DNA of 64,000 bases from Miscanthus floridulus (Eukaryota > Streptophyta > Magnoliopsida > Poales > Poaceae). The DNA lies in contig NC_089584.1 in the NCBI RefSeq assembly GCF_019320115.1, positions 78,993,922 through 79,057,921 of the forward strand, written 5' to 3'. The notes under the pieces were generated by a model, which saw only the letters and a program-made list of their open reading frames with translations, had not been told where the DNA came from and did not search any database. A program made the position numbers and the translations under genes. Shown here piece after piece: positions 36,134 through 47,933 of the stretch (positions are counted from its first letter, which is position 1; each line of letters begins with the position of its first letter).

Positions 36134-39100
36134 TATAACACCCTAGTGTTAAGCATGCATTTGATACTTGCATTTCATGAGCACAAGCATCATCCAAGCA
36201 TTCATGAGCACGAGCATATGGAATCTCATCTTATTCTTACATATTATCACATGTGATGTTGATTATATACATGCATATGCTTGTGATCATGTGTGACCAA
36301 TGCAGGAGATGATTGTGAGGTCATGAAAACACCTTAGACAGGTCTATGATGGTAAATAGAACAATGTTTGTATTCATGACATGGTCCAAATTTGCTTCTA
36401 TCATAGTTTACTCAAATCTTTAATTTTCATAATACTACTTTGACTAGAGTTGAACTATAGTCTAGAGTGTTTGCATGATAGTGCACCCTTAATAAAAGTT
36501 GTAGTCCTTGACATGGGTAACAAACTTTATCTAAGAGTCTTGAGCTAATTTAGTGCCTAACATGGTAAAAAACAGCTCCCAAGAATAAACTTTGTACTAT
36601 TTTCAAGACTTGAAATATTTCCAAGTCTAGAAGCCGATTACAGTTTCAAGTTCACCACTTTGAAGCACTATAACTTGCAAACCATGGCGAATTAGATGAT
36701 GCTTCCTGAAGCAAAGTTGGAGACCTCACATAGCTCTATAATTTTGACTAATACCATTTCCACTAAATCGCCATGGATTAGGAGTTACATGTGCGCGAAG
36801 TCGCGCTGTTACTCACCCGATGCAGCTCTGAATCAGCTAGGTAGCTCAACGTCGTGGCCGATCGGCCATAGGCCACGTCCGCCGCATGGACACCGTCCGC
36901 TGGTGTTGGGCCCGCTGGTCAGGCCAGGGCAGACAGCAAAGCCACCGCGACGCGCCCTCCACTCCCACTCGCTCTCAGTCGCCCTCCTTCACTCTCTCTC
37001 TCGCACTCGCGTATGCCAGAGGAAAGCCATAGTGCCACACCATTGTCGTCGAGCTCCGCCGTGCATGCAGTGCCACCACCCAATCCACCTCACCCACAAC
37101 TCTGCTACCATCCCCTCTACCTCCCTGGCCCGCCAGTGCTACCATTTGAGCTGAAGTAAAGCCACATTTCGTGTCGCCGTCGCTGCCATGGCCACAGAAC
37201 GCCGCCGAGCTCCTAGCTCGCCTATGGCCAGCCACCTCCATAGCATCTCTGACCTCTCTCTCTCCCTAGTCTAGTCATCGCCATAGGGACTAGTAGCTAA
37301 GACCGCAACCGGCTTAACTGCTACCGCTACCGTCACGCGGGAACACGCTATGCCACCGTGCGCGTCCTCCATGGCTGTAAGCACGCGCTCGCTGCCGATG
37401 ATTTCACCAGTCGCCCTTAGCCTGCTCTGGTACCCGTTACCATGTCACCTAGAGGTGTAGCACCTTCCCCGATGATGGAGAACTACCTTTGGCCGCCATT
37501 TCATCAGAACGGTGACACCACCTCCGTGCTCTGTGTGCCGCTGTGCCGCCATGCACGTGGCTGGAGCTCACCACCGCTTCGCTGTGGCCATGACCTAAGC
37601 CTAGAGCTCTGCTAGGACCTCCAAATGCTATAGCCACGCTCGCTTGGCTGTGCCATCTCTGGAGACGGTGAGTACACCACCTCATGCCACCACCAAGCCT
37701 CCATGCTCGCCGACGAGGTCACTCTGGTGATCCGCTGAGCCAACCTAGGGTACCAGTAGGTGTACAGGAGTGTGGTGAACACAACGCCGGTGATCTCGCC
37801 GCCGGTGACCTCGTTGTCGACTAGCAGTGGCCGATCAACTGCCGTGCTCTATTTTGTGTGTCTGTCAAGTGGGGCCGAGTTGACTATGGGGCCGTGCTAT
37901 TAGTCGCAGTGGGGTGTATGAACCGGGTGTACATAGTGTATTTAGGGGTTTTAAGTGTTTTTGTGTATTTATTTTCACAAATCTGAATACAAACTTGCAA
38001 AAATCATATCTAGAGCTAGGAGTATCCAAATGAGGTGAACCAAATTTTGTTGGATTCATCATGAAGTTTAATATTTGATAAAAATATTAAACCTACTGTT
38101 TGGGGTATTTTTCTAGGGGAATTAAATTGAGCTAGTTAAGTGTGTTTAAAATAGTTTCTATCTTGTAAAATGCATAACATGAGCTAGATACATGCAAAAA
38201 TTGTGATTCTAATTTTGTTGGTCTTGTGTTGGCATGATCTAGCTAGGAAGAATACTACACCTATAGTAAGCATGCTTGGAATATGATCTTGCTATTTAAA
38301 TTTGATTAAATGCTAGTTTCTAGTGAAATTAATTGGGGTAAATATATGTAACCTATGAGCATGAAATTATTTACACATTCTTATTGTGCTATGGTGAAAG
38401 TAAGAAAAATATGAAATCTATTGTTTGACACTTTTAACTAGGCCAAACCATTTATGCCATTATAAGCCTATGCAACTTGTCATTTTTATAGATGTTGCTG
38501 TACTTATCCAAATGGTATGAAATTTGTACAATAGACTATTTGGGTCATATGTAAGCTGTTGTAATTTTCTTAGAATTTACTGTGCACTAGAAGTATTTAT
38601 CCTCTAATTCACCTTACTATCTAAGGAAATTAATAAATGCATGTAAATAATTTATTTGAGCTTAACCATGATGTTTTATGTGGTACTTGTGATGCATATG
38701 ATTTGTTGAGATGAATAGTTGTGCTTAGAAGTAATTAGTGATAGGCAGCTAGATAATTATTCCTTATAATTCAACTAGAAGGCTGCAGGAGTAGTTTCTG
38801 TTGAAGTGACAATTTCATAAGGATAATGACCTCTTCGGTGAAACTTGTTAATAACAAAGTTGTAGATAACTTACTCATCTAGCTTGTCCTAAAATTTCAT
38901 AGTCGTAGGCCTAATGGTTTGAGAGTTATAGCTTCTAGAAGTCTGCTGTCAGATTTGCTTGTCCTCTGGACAGATCTAAAAGGTGTAATTATTTGACCTG
39001 GTTAACTATTGAATCACCTTAATATGATTACAAGAAATTTGTAGGAAATTTTATAAGCTTTCCAGAAAGTCTAAGATCATGTTATTTGGGTATATAAAAC

Positions 39101-39363
39101 TCCAGTTATAGTCAAAACAATTAGTTGCTGTCTTGCAGCCCAGAAAATGCTTAAATGGACATTTGTTTAATTACTAGAGAAGAGATATGCACCTACTCAC
39201 TAAAAAAAAGTTAATCTTGTTATCACCCTAATACCTTGTTGTTAAGAACACTCATGAGTATGCATTTCATCATATTATCCATGTCATTACCTATGCATCC
39301 ATGATATCTTATTCGTGCTCATGCATATAGGATTGCCCAAAGGAATCACCCTCTTGGAGTTCG
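36134..39363 (+). repeat. L1: 5' part of a long LTR (Tekay/Del or RIRE3/8 type)
   Basis: Begins TATAACACCCTAGTG (expected TGTAACACCC). It is homologous along its length to 39364-42360 at clearly lower identity than recent copies. It holds a GC-rich, CT-repeat-bearing island (about 36790-37880) followed by AT-rich sequence. It stops at 39363 just after a coding-like GLPKGITLLEF segment, exactly where L2 starts with TGTAACATCC. L1 is therefore the host of L2, and its remainder lies beyond the window. The ORFs 36696-37154 and 37449-37685 inside it are not supported as genes. Confidence 0.75.
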
Positions 39364-42339
39364 TGTAACATCCTAGGTATTAAGCATGCATTTAACCTTG
39401 ACATTGCAAGAGCACAAGCATCATTGATCCTTTATGAGCATGAGCATCTCAAATAGTATCTCTATGTTGGCTTATATTGCATGTGTTGTTACTTAAATGT
39501 CTTACATATGCTAGGGTTACATGTAACCAATGTATAAAATGATTGTGGAACCCTAGGAGTACCCTAAACATGTTTAGAAAATCATATGGAACAACTTTGG
39601 TATTCATGACTAAGGCTAGTTTGGTCTCTAAGTCATAGTTATAGTGTAAGTCATCATTTTCAAGTGGTATGTTTGACCTAGGTTGAACTGTGTCATAGAG
39701 TGTTTGTATGGCAATGCACCCTTAAGCAAAGGTGTAGTACTTGATTAGAGCAACAACTTTTTTTTGGGTCATGAGCTAATTCAGTGCCTAGCTTGGTCAT
39801 TTTGACCTCACAAGAATCAACATTTCACTGTTTTTGGAACTTAGGGATTTTTCTAAGTCAAAGCGCGTTATAGTTTCGCTGTACCTGACTTTGTGATGAT
39901 GCAAATTGTTAACCCTTGTGAATTAGACCTAGATCACTTAAACAATGTTGGAGCTGGTATGTAGCTCTACAAATTTTGTTTTAGCGTCGTGCACTAATTC
40001 TCTTTGGTTTAGGAGATTGGAAGGCTTGATTAGAGGTTGTTAGGCATGTAAATGGAGCTCTAATGACCGCGGCGTCACGCCATCGTGGCCGACCGAGGAT
40101 AGAACTTGGCCGCCGCGTGGCCTCCACTGGCCGGCATTGGGCCCCCATCGCAGCTGGGTGGCGTGGGGTTAAGATGAAGCCGTGCCGCTCATTTCACTCA
40201 TGTATTCGCATTCTCGCCCTCTCTACTGCTCTCTCTCACGCACAACAGAACCACCGAGCGCCGCTGCACCACCGCGTTGCTCCGCCATCGCCTAGCGCCC
40301 GTGCCACCGCACCATTGTCGCCTCCAGCTTACAGTCTGCTTCGCCGTCTTCAGGAAAGCCACGGTGAGGGCAAAATCGCCATTCTTGCCCTCGCCAGAAA
40401 TCTCGGCTTCCATGTTCGCCTTCACGGCGAGCTCGCCACCGCTCAGCTCACTTGCGCATTCCTCCTTCTTCTTCATGTTAGAGCTTGGTTAGGGTGTGTC
40501 CTAGCTTGGGGTGTGACATTAAGGCGTATTGTAGCCTCGCCGGCATGGAACACGCCGGCCAGCGCCGCCGCCGCTCTCACCGCCGCGCCACCATGCGCGT
40601 GGACGGATCTCGTCGGCGCATCTCAACTAACCTAGGTAGCTTCGATAGATTCGCATAGTCACCATGGAGCCTATGCGCTTCTCGCCGAGCCAAGCCATGG
40701 CATGTAACGACCGGCATACCTCAGCGTAGTGCCGCCGTGCCGCCATGGCCGGCGACGAGGTAGCTCCGATGCGTCTGCACTGCCACCACGGGTACCAGTC
40801 GACGTGGGTGGTTGAGTAGAGCACGACGGTGGGGTCGGTTTTGCCAGAGAGCTCATCGTCGGTGAGCTAGCGCCGATCAAACTTGCTCCCCTATTTTGGT
40901 TCGCTGACAGGTGGACCCCGCTGACCACTGGGTCCCATGTGTTAGTGAGTACAGTTTAGGGTTTTTGTTTATTTGTTTCTAGATTTTTGTACTAACTTTG
41001 GAAAATCATATGTAGAGCTAGGAGTGTCCAATTTTTGTGAACCAAATTTTGTTGGATTCCTCATGAAGTGTAGTATTTTATAAAAATATGAAATGTACAA
41101 TTTCTGGTATTTTTCATGGTGAATAAAATGTAGATAGAAAAGTGCTTTTTTAATGTTTGTAATATTGGAAAATGGATAACTTGAGCTAGGAAAGTGATAA
41201 AATTATAATTCCAATTTTGCTGGTCTTGTGTTGACATGCTCTAGGTAGGAAAAATAATAAACTTGTTGTAAACTTGATTGAAGTTGGGTCTTTCTATTTA
41301 TCTATTAATAAATGGTATTTTCTGAGGAAAATTATAGGGATAAAAATAAGTAACATATTGCCATGAAAAGTTTTGTATAGTATTATAGCCCTAGGATGAA
41401 GCTAAGAAAAGTATAAAATCTATTGTTTGACACTTTTCTATAGGGTTAACTATTTTCACTAAAATAAACCTTGCTTGATTGTCATTTTTGTAGAGGATGG
41501 TATACATGTTCAAATGGTATGAAATTTTTACAGTAGTCTATTAGGAGGGCTTGGAAGCCACTGTAATTTTATGAGAATTTATTGTGCACATTTGTTATAT
41601 GTTGGTTATTTCACCTAATTATCTAATTAAATTAATAAGGGCATTTAAATAAATAAATTGGGCTTGACCATTATGTTTTCTTGAGTGTATTTGATATTCC
41701 TGAACTGTTTGTATACTTGGTGATGTCCAATTTTGAATGCTTATATGCACTAAAAATATTATTGCTCTATAATTCAACTTAGAGTTGTTTTTGGACAGAT
41801 TCTGTTGTTGGGTATGTTGCATAGTCAAATTGAAGTTTACTGTAAAAATAGTTAATAACAAAGTTGTAGATAACTTCTTCATCTATATTGTGTTAAAATT
41901 TAAGGGCAATAGGCCAAATGGTTTAGGAGTTATAGCTGTTTAAAGTTAGTCTCCCGAAATGCTTGTTCTCTGGAATTTCTCGATAGAACTAGAATATTGC
42001 CTGTTTTGGTTTGTATAGAGTTTCAATTAACTTTTGGTGATTAAATAAGAGTTGTAGGAAATTTTATAAGCTTTCTAGAAAGTCCAAGATCGTAGCATTT
42101 GGATAGGTAGAACTTCAATTATGATGTAAACTAATAGCTGCTAGGTGTAGCTCTAAAATTGTCTTGTGTAGAATATCGGAAATGAATAGAGAAGAGATAT
42201 GCACCTACTCAGTAAACAAGGAGTTAGCATTGTTATCATTGTGTAACTTAACATCATTATCGCAGCATGTACATTCCTAGGTCACATCCTCCATGATCCT
42301 TCTTATGCATTCATGGGACTTACTTATGCAATGCATGCA

Positions 42340-42585
42340 ATAGGTGTAGCCGAGGAAATCACGTTGGTGGAACTTGACGCTGATCCACAAGAGGAGGGTC
42401 AGGAAGTGCAGCACCAGGAGGTTCCTAGTGAAGGAGAGCCTGAAGCCGACCATCTTCCCGAGTGCCTAGATCACCAGCCTACCACGTTTGTGAAAGGCAT
42501 GCCCTGGAGCATTATAAGTCTCCCTACTTTATTAATGTCACCTAAAGTTATTCGTATTGATGCATTACGTGGTAGGAGTTGTTAG
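42340..42585 (+). other. Coding-like acidic segment inside L2 LTR
   Basis: Open reading gives IGVAEEITLVELDADPQEEG and PSEGEPEADHLPECLDHQPT. It follows a TGCAATAG that could be a 3' splice site. The L1 LTR has GLPKGITLLEF after GCATATAG at the same place (39330-39363). L3 has a comparable acidic stretch after CATGTAG (minus, 55048-54914). Function unknown. Confidence 0.4.
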
Positions 42586-42808
42586 GAAACACTTGCTGCA
42601 TATTACCTTTCCTTGTCTAGAAATATCTACCATGAATCATATTTAAGTCTAGGAATGCTTATTACGCTTAGCTATGCTTAGACCGGTAGAAGTCAGGTGA
42701 TTTCCTATCACCTGCGAGCTATAGGTGATAACTTGATCATGGTTGGCTATATTGTGCTATCATGGAACATAACCCAATGATGTTGAATAATTGGAGACTG
42801 GGCAGAGT

Positions 42809-42813
42809 CTTAT
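42809..42813. repeat. G4 target-site duplication, left
   Basis: CTTAT, identical to 59082-59086. Confidence 0.93.
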
Positions 42814-44154
42814 TGTCGGGTACCATAAAAAGGGGTCCCCTAAGCAAGAACCAAAAAAACCGCTTAGACCTTGTAAATACCGAAGCCAAGAGACAACCAC
42901 CGGCAAACCCCCACCTCATCCGAGGCTCGACTGGATTACCCGGCCCACCTCGGATAGTATCCTGATTCACCCGAAGCGGGCTCGGCCCAAAATGAAATCG
43001 TAAGGCCTCGGATGAGGTACCGATTCTCTGACTCGCCCATAAGGCCTCGGACGAGGTACTGATTCTCCACCTCACTCGAGGCCCCGCACGTAAGGCCTCG
43101 GACGAGGTACTGATTCTCCGACTCGCTCGAGGCCGGCTCGGCAACAACCCCATCGCCTCCGCCTTGACCGACTTCTCTGACATGACATCACGTCCAACTA
43201 ATGTGTTCAACCACTCCCACGACATCAGCCGAACGATGGCTCGATACAGCAGAGTGGCCGACAAGATGTGAGTCACATCGACGCCATGCCGCCCGGGACA
43301 GGACGGGGCAGGGGTTACCAGCCGCTGTGCTCGGCACTGTGCCCACGACTGACACCCATGCTGTACTGTGCTGCCTAACCCCAGCTCTGAGGACAGCGTG
43401 GCATGGAAAGTCATGTCTGGGTGCCTGTAGCCTCGGAATCGATGTACAAAGACCAACTGCTCCTTTCGAGCCTTGGCTATTCGCTTTGGGGTCTCGGTAT
43501 CCTCGGGACTCGCGCCCGCCGAGCCCCCCATGATGGTTTAGCCTCTGCACTGACTGGGCCCTGGCTCTCTACGTTATCAACATACAGCGACCGGCATGTC
43601 ATCCATAGTATGCGCCATGCCCTGCGTCAAGCCATCACAGGAGCTCCCACGTCGCACAGGATCGGGCGTGACCGGCGTGTCGCTCCAGTGCACCGAGGAC
43701 AAGACCGCTCCATTGACCATGCCGCCACAGTGACGAGCTACAGGGCTCGGCATACCGCCTCCGCTCACAAACCGCCATGTAGCGAATACATGTACCGCCC
43801 CTGTGCCTCCCTTCAACTATAAATGGGAGCGACCAGGGCCGCTCCTATGGACGGAGACTCACAGGAGACTCAGATACACACACTCCCTCACAAGCAAGAG
43901 ATCAACATCTCAAGCAACCCACGTCGCTCCACGCAGAGACCTAGGACTAGCTCCCTCTCTCGCCCAGCTTGTAAACCCCTACTACAAGCACCTCGGTGCA
44001 AGGAATACAAGATCGCTCTCTCAGACTGGATGTAGGGCACCTATTGCCTGGACCAGTATAAACCTTGTGTCTCTTTGCATCACCATCCGGGATTAGGGGC
44101 ATGCAGTACACTTTCACTAGCCGGTTGAGGGCCCGCCGGTCCAAAACACCGACA
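42814..44154 (+). repeat. G4 5' LTR
   Basis: Starts TGTCGGGTACC and ends CACCGACA. A 51-bp minisatellite at 43001-43137 has three units (starts 43001, 43040 and 43091, the first shortened by 12). TATAAAT is at 43818-43824. The 264-codon minus ORF here (42737-43531) spans LTR and minisatellite and is not called. Confidence 0.94.
43818..43824 (+). promoter_or_regulatory. TATA box of G4 5' LTR
   Basis: TATAAAT; the 3' LTR has TATAAAA at 58745-58751. Confidence 0.6.
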
Positions 44155-44155
44155 G

Positions 44156-44174
44156 TTGGCACGCTAGGTAGGGG
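44156..44174 (+). other. G4 primer-binding site
   Basis: TTGGCACGCTAGGTAGGGG, one base after the LTR. G5 has the related TTGGCACGTCAGGTAGGGG. Confidence 0.7.
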
Positions 44175-44214
44175 CTCTACTACGTGTCAGCTTAGTCGTC
44201 CCAGCAAGTTCCGG

Positions 44215-46199
44215 ATGGCAGACCCTGTGCGACCACTACATCTCAGCACGGTGATCTGGTTCGGGAGCCTAGAGTTCATGTCTCTAGGATGTGAGTATGA
44301 TATGGTACTCCTCACACCTAGAGCCCCACCGACCGACGATGACACCACGTACCAGTAGCCCAGGCGCAGGCGGTGCCTGGGCCGCCGCTCTCGTCGCGCT
44401 CGCCAGGCATGACGCGGGCGGGACCACCCTAACACCGCGCAAGCTCAGGGCGACGCACTGTGCTCCACCAGTATCCCACACCCGGCTGTTGGTACAGAGT
44501 CCCTGGTTGGGGACCTGTCCAGCTTAAGCCTGGGTAAGGGAAAGATGCCGGTGGCGCACGGCGATGCCCCGTCATCAAGCTCTGCCCCGCCACCTCTTGC
44601 GGAGTCAATTCCGGTGGAGTAGAGCCCGGTGATGGCACCATCCCTGTACCCCTTCGGGTTGAGCAATGCCGCCGTCGCCTATGCTTCCGCCTACGCTTCC
44701 GCTCACGCGGAGCCCTCAGGACGCCGCCAACATTTTGCCCTCGACCTCATCGCCACCATCTTGACCCACACCCACACTGACTCCTCGGAGGAGGATGAGA
44801 CGTGGGCCAGAGCGGACTTCTCCGGGCTTTGCGACCCTAAATCCATGCACCGCTTCATGGCCACGAGCGACTACTGCTTCGGCTACTCTGACTCCGACGA
44901 CAAAGGCACTTACGATCCCACTCGTGAGTGCTTCCACATCGAGTTCAGGATGCCGAGCGCAGGCGATGAGGACGAAGGGGTAGGCAGTCGCTTCCTGCCC
45001 TGTGAGGGGGTAGGCGACCCCGCACCTCCACGCATCGAGCCTTCGGCAGCGCGGAACGAGAACCCCGCCCATGAGGAACTTCGATGCCTTGACCTAGAGC
45101 AGCTCCGTGAGCTTCAGGCCAAGGTCGAATAGGACCAACTCCTTCTACAGCAGCTCCGAGACACCCTCGAGCAAGAGCAGCGGGGTCGTGGTGATGGCGG
45201 AGCAGCCCAGCGGAGGGCTCGCGACGTCAACCACCGCATCAACAACGACGTAGGGGGCGAGCAACCCCCTATCTTCAATCACGCTAGCCAGAACATCATG
45301 GCAGCGGTGATGCTACTCCGGACTATGCTCGAGCTTTCTACCATGGAGGGGCGACTGGTCCATGGCGAGCTCTGAGACCTCCTCGAGACCGCCACGGTAC
45401 AGCAGGCCAAAAGCTCCGCCTCTCGATGGTGCGGGGGCACCTCGAAACTACCTGTGGCATCACCTCGGCGGGATAGAGAGGCCTCAGTTTGTCCTGAGCC
45501 TGCTCGGGTACCGATAGCCAACAAGGCCCCCTCGGTGCACGACCGACTCGACGACCGACGCGAGGCGCAAGGCGACCACGATGTGGTCAGCAGGCAATGG
45601 CGCCACGACAATGATGGGCCCACCCGAGGCTACCACCTGCACCAAGGCAGTCGCTACGATAGTGGGGAGGACCGCAGTCCTTCTCCTAGGCCACATGGCC
45701 CTCGAGTCTTCAGCAAGGCCATCCACGGTGCTCACTTCCTGGCCTGGTTTCGGCAACCGGCCAACCTCGCAAAGTATAGCAGTGAGACCAACCCCGAGCT
45801 GTGGCTAGCCGATTACCGCCTGGCTTGTCAGCTAGGTGGTGCGGACAATGACCTGCTCATCATCCACAACCTCCCGTTGTTCCTGTCAAACTCAGCGCAA
45901 GCCTAGCTCGAACACCTCCCTCCCTAGCAGATCCACAACTGGCGCGACTTGGTAAAGGTCTTCATTGGGAATTTCCAGGGTACATACGTGCGCCCCAGGA
46001 ACTCTTGGGACCTCAAGAGTTGTCACCAGATGCCGGATGAGTCTCTCCAAGACTTCATCCGACACTTCTCCAAGCAATGCACCGAGTTGCCTAGTGTCGG
46101 CGACTCAGAAATCGTCCAGGCATTCCTCTTCAGCACCTCCTGCTGGGACCTAGTCCGAGAGTTAGGCTAGAACATGCCGACCTCGGCGGCCGCGCTCTC
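44215..46199 (+). pseudogene. gag: G4 gag, N-terminal and capsid parts
   Basis: A possible start is at ATG 44215 (MADPVRPLHLS). The long open part begins at 44629. A C-terminal coiled coil is followed by the capsid core at 45700-46170 (ANLAKYSSETNPELWLADYR, LEHLPP, KVFIGNFQGTYVRP, ESLQDFIRHFSKQCTELP). In-frame stops are TAG at 45130, TGA near 45374, and TAG in QA*LEH and PP*QIH (near 45903-45927). A frameshift at about 46195 moves reading to the frame used by the downstream fusion ORF. In an intact element this forms the virus-like particle. Confidence 0.85.
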
Positions 46200-47312
46200 G
46201 ACATCACCACCAACTTTGCCTCGGGCAAAGAGGCTGTCAGGGCCATCTTCCCCGACAACGATGCCAAGGGGAAGCGAAGGGATGAGGCCCCCAGGGCCTC
46301 GGCCCCCCACCTCCCCAAGAAAAAGAAAAAGGGTCACCAGGGGAAGCAGGAGGTCCTCGAGGCCGGTCTAGTCGCAGCCGCAGATCGAAAGAATCCTCGA
46401 GGCCCCGCTAGAGGCCTCAGGCTCTTCGATGACATGCTGAAGAAGCCCTGCCCTTACCATCAGGGCCCGGTGAAGCACACCCTCGAAGAGTGCAGCATGC
46501 TTCGACGTTACTACACCATGCTCGGGCTCCCCAGCGACAAGTTCTCTAAGTGGGTCGAGGCTCATCCAATCACTCGAATCAAATCTGAGCAAGCGGTGCT
46601 ATTCTTCACTGATATCATCCACAGGTTCGGGGTTCCAAACACCATCATCACTGACAATGGGACACAATTCACCGACCACAAGTTCCTGATGTTCTGCGAC
46701 GACCACCACATCCGTGTGGCCTGGTCGGCCGTAGGACACCCTAGGACAAATGACCAAGTAGAACGTGCCAACGGCATGATCCTACAAGGCCTCAAACCAA
46801 GAATATACAACTGGTTGAAGAAATTTGGCAAGAAATGGCTTGCTGAACTCCTGTCGATTATCTAGAGCCTGAGGAACACTCCGAGCCAAGCCACGGGGTT
46901 CACACCATTCTTCCTAGTCTATGGAGCCAAGGCCATCCTCCCCACTGACTTGGAGTACGTTTCCCCAAGGCTACAGGCCTACAACGAGCAGAGCAACTGC
47001 ACCGCCCGCGAGGACACCCTCAACCAACTGGAGGAAGCCCAAGATGTTGCGCTGCTACACTCGGCCAAGTACCAGCAAACCCTACGATGCTATCAAGCCC
47101 GGCGCATTCGAAACCGAGACCTGAAGGTGGGCGACCTGGTGCTAAGACTAAGGCAGAGCAACAAGGGCCGCCACAAGCTGACCCTACCATGGGAAGGGCC
47201 GTACATCGTCGCCCAAGTGCTAAAGCCCGGGACCTACAAGCTAGCCAACGAGAAGGGCGAAATCCTCACCAACGCTTGGAACATAGAATAGCTACATCGC
47301 TTCTACCCTTAA
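46200..47312 (+). pseudogene. G4 Gag-nucleocapsid/integrase fusion reading frame
   Basis: One frame is open from about 46200 to TAG 46863, then continues to TAA 47310-47312 with another TAG at 47289. It reads a basic gag tail (PKKKKKGHQGKQ) and a C-H-H-C knuckle CPYHQGPVKHTLEEC. Without any protease or RT it then enters the integrase core: DKFSKWVEA, then Asp in ITDNGTQF, then Glu in NDQVERANG, with 35 residues between the last two. The integrase C-terminal domain follows (RDLKVGDLVLRLRQ, LPWEGPYIVAQVL, NAWNIE, HRFYP). The junction lies within MLGLPS/DKFSKW at about 46515-46540, where a multi-kilobase deletion removed the rest of pol in frame. The catalytic triad is intact. Confidence 0.88.
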
Positions 47313-47933
47313 ATTTCCAAGCATTATATACATTGTTTCTTGAAATACAATAAAGAAGTGTTCTTTAGTTATTCTAATTTTTTGAGAAACCCCCCGAGCC
47401 CATCGATGGGGGATCAGCGTTACGATAATGCTACAAGGGAGACTCGGCTCTGCCTCTATAGAGGTGCCCACCGCAGGGCTCGAACAAGACTCGGCTCTGC
47501 CTCTGCAGAACCGAGCCTCCCTCGGGGGCTAGAAGGGCCCCACCCCTAAGTCCCAGGCACCATTTTTTAGTCATTTTTTGAAAAAATTTCTATGCCAAAC
47601 TCTCTTACGTACTCTGACAAATTGATTGTAAAAAAACTAAGGACCGAAAGTCTATCTCAGGGACAAAAGGCCAGCCGAGCCGCGAGACGGCCTACGCCTC
47701 CGGGCTACGGCAACTCCCTCACCACCTTTTGCCCGAGGGGCAGCTTATGCTTCGAGGAAGTTTTTTGCAAGTGATATGTTCAGAGATGAGACAGAGGGCA
47801 GAGGCTCAGAAATACTATAAAAATGATTAAAAAGCATATATGCATAAGTACTTTAAAAAAGCCTCGACGGCCACAAGCGTTATGGTACAATAATATAAAT
47901 CCTAATGTATTTACATGCCCCCTTTGGCCCAGG
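47313..47933. other. G4 spacer between integrase and antisense gene
   Basis: No supported gene. It contains GACTCGGCTCTGCCTCT twice (about 47431 and 47489) and a GGGGGCT motif near 47525. It probably holds the convergent 3' ends of the sense and antisense transcripts. Confidence 0.5.

Larger units (their letters stand above)
39364..42813 (+). repeat. L2 LTR, first part (interrupted by G4)
   Basis: Starts TGTAACATCCTAGG. It has the same architecture as L1: AT-rich start, GC island at about 40060-40930, AT-rich region, then an acidic coding-like segment at about 42340-42520. It ends with CTTAT at G4; the LTR resumes at 59087. Joined length is about 4.6 kb, in the range of Del/Tekay LTRs. The 190-codon ORF at 40063-40635 is within the GC island and lacks any family match I recognise. 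Confidence 0.78.

Noticed and set aside
40063..40635. 190-codon plus-strand ORF in the L2 LTR
   Set aside because: It sits in the GC-rich LTR island; the corresponding islands in L1 and L3 do not keep the frame.
43001..43137. Regularly spaced repeats resembling a CRISPR array
   Set aside because: The spacers are themselves repeated; it is a 51-bp minisatellite in a plant LTR.
42737..43531. 264-codon minus-strand ORF in the G4 5' LTR (and the 188-codon relative at 57637-58203)
   Set aside because: It lies in the LTR and reads through the 51-bp minisatellite. Its length comes from GC-rich, repeat-driven openness, and the two LTR copies do not keep the same ends. No domain is recognisable.
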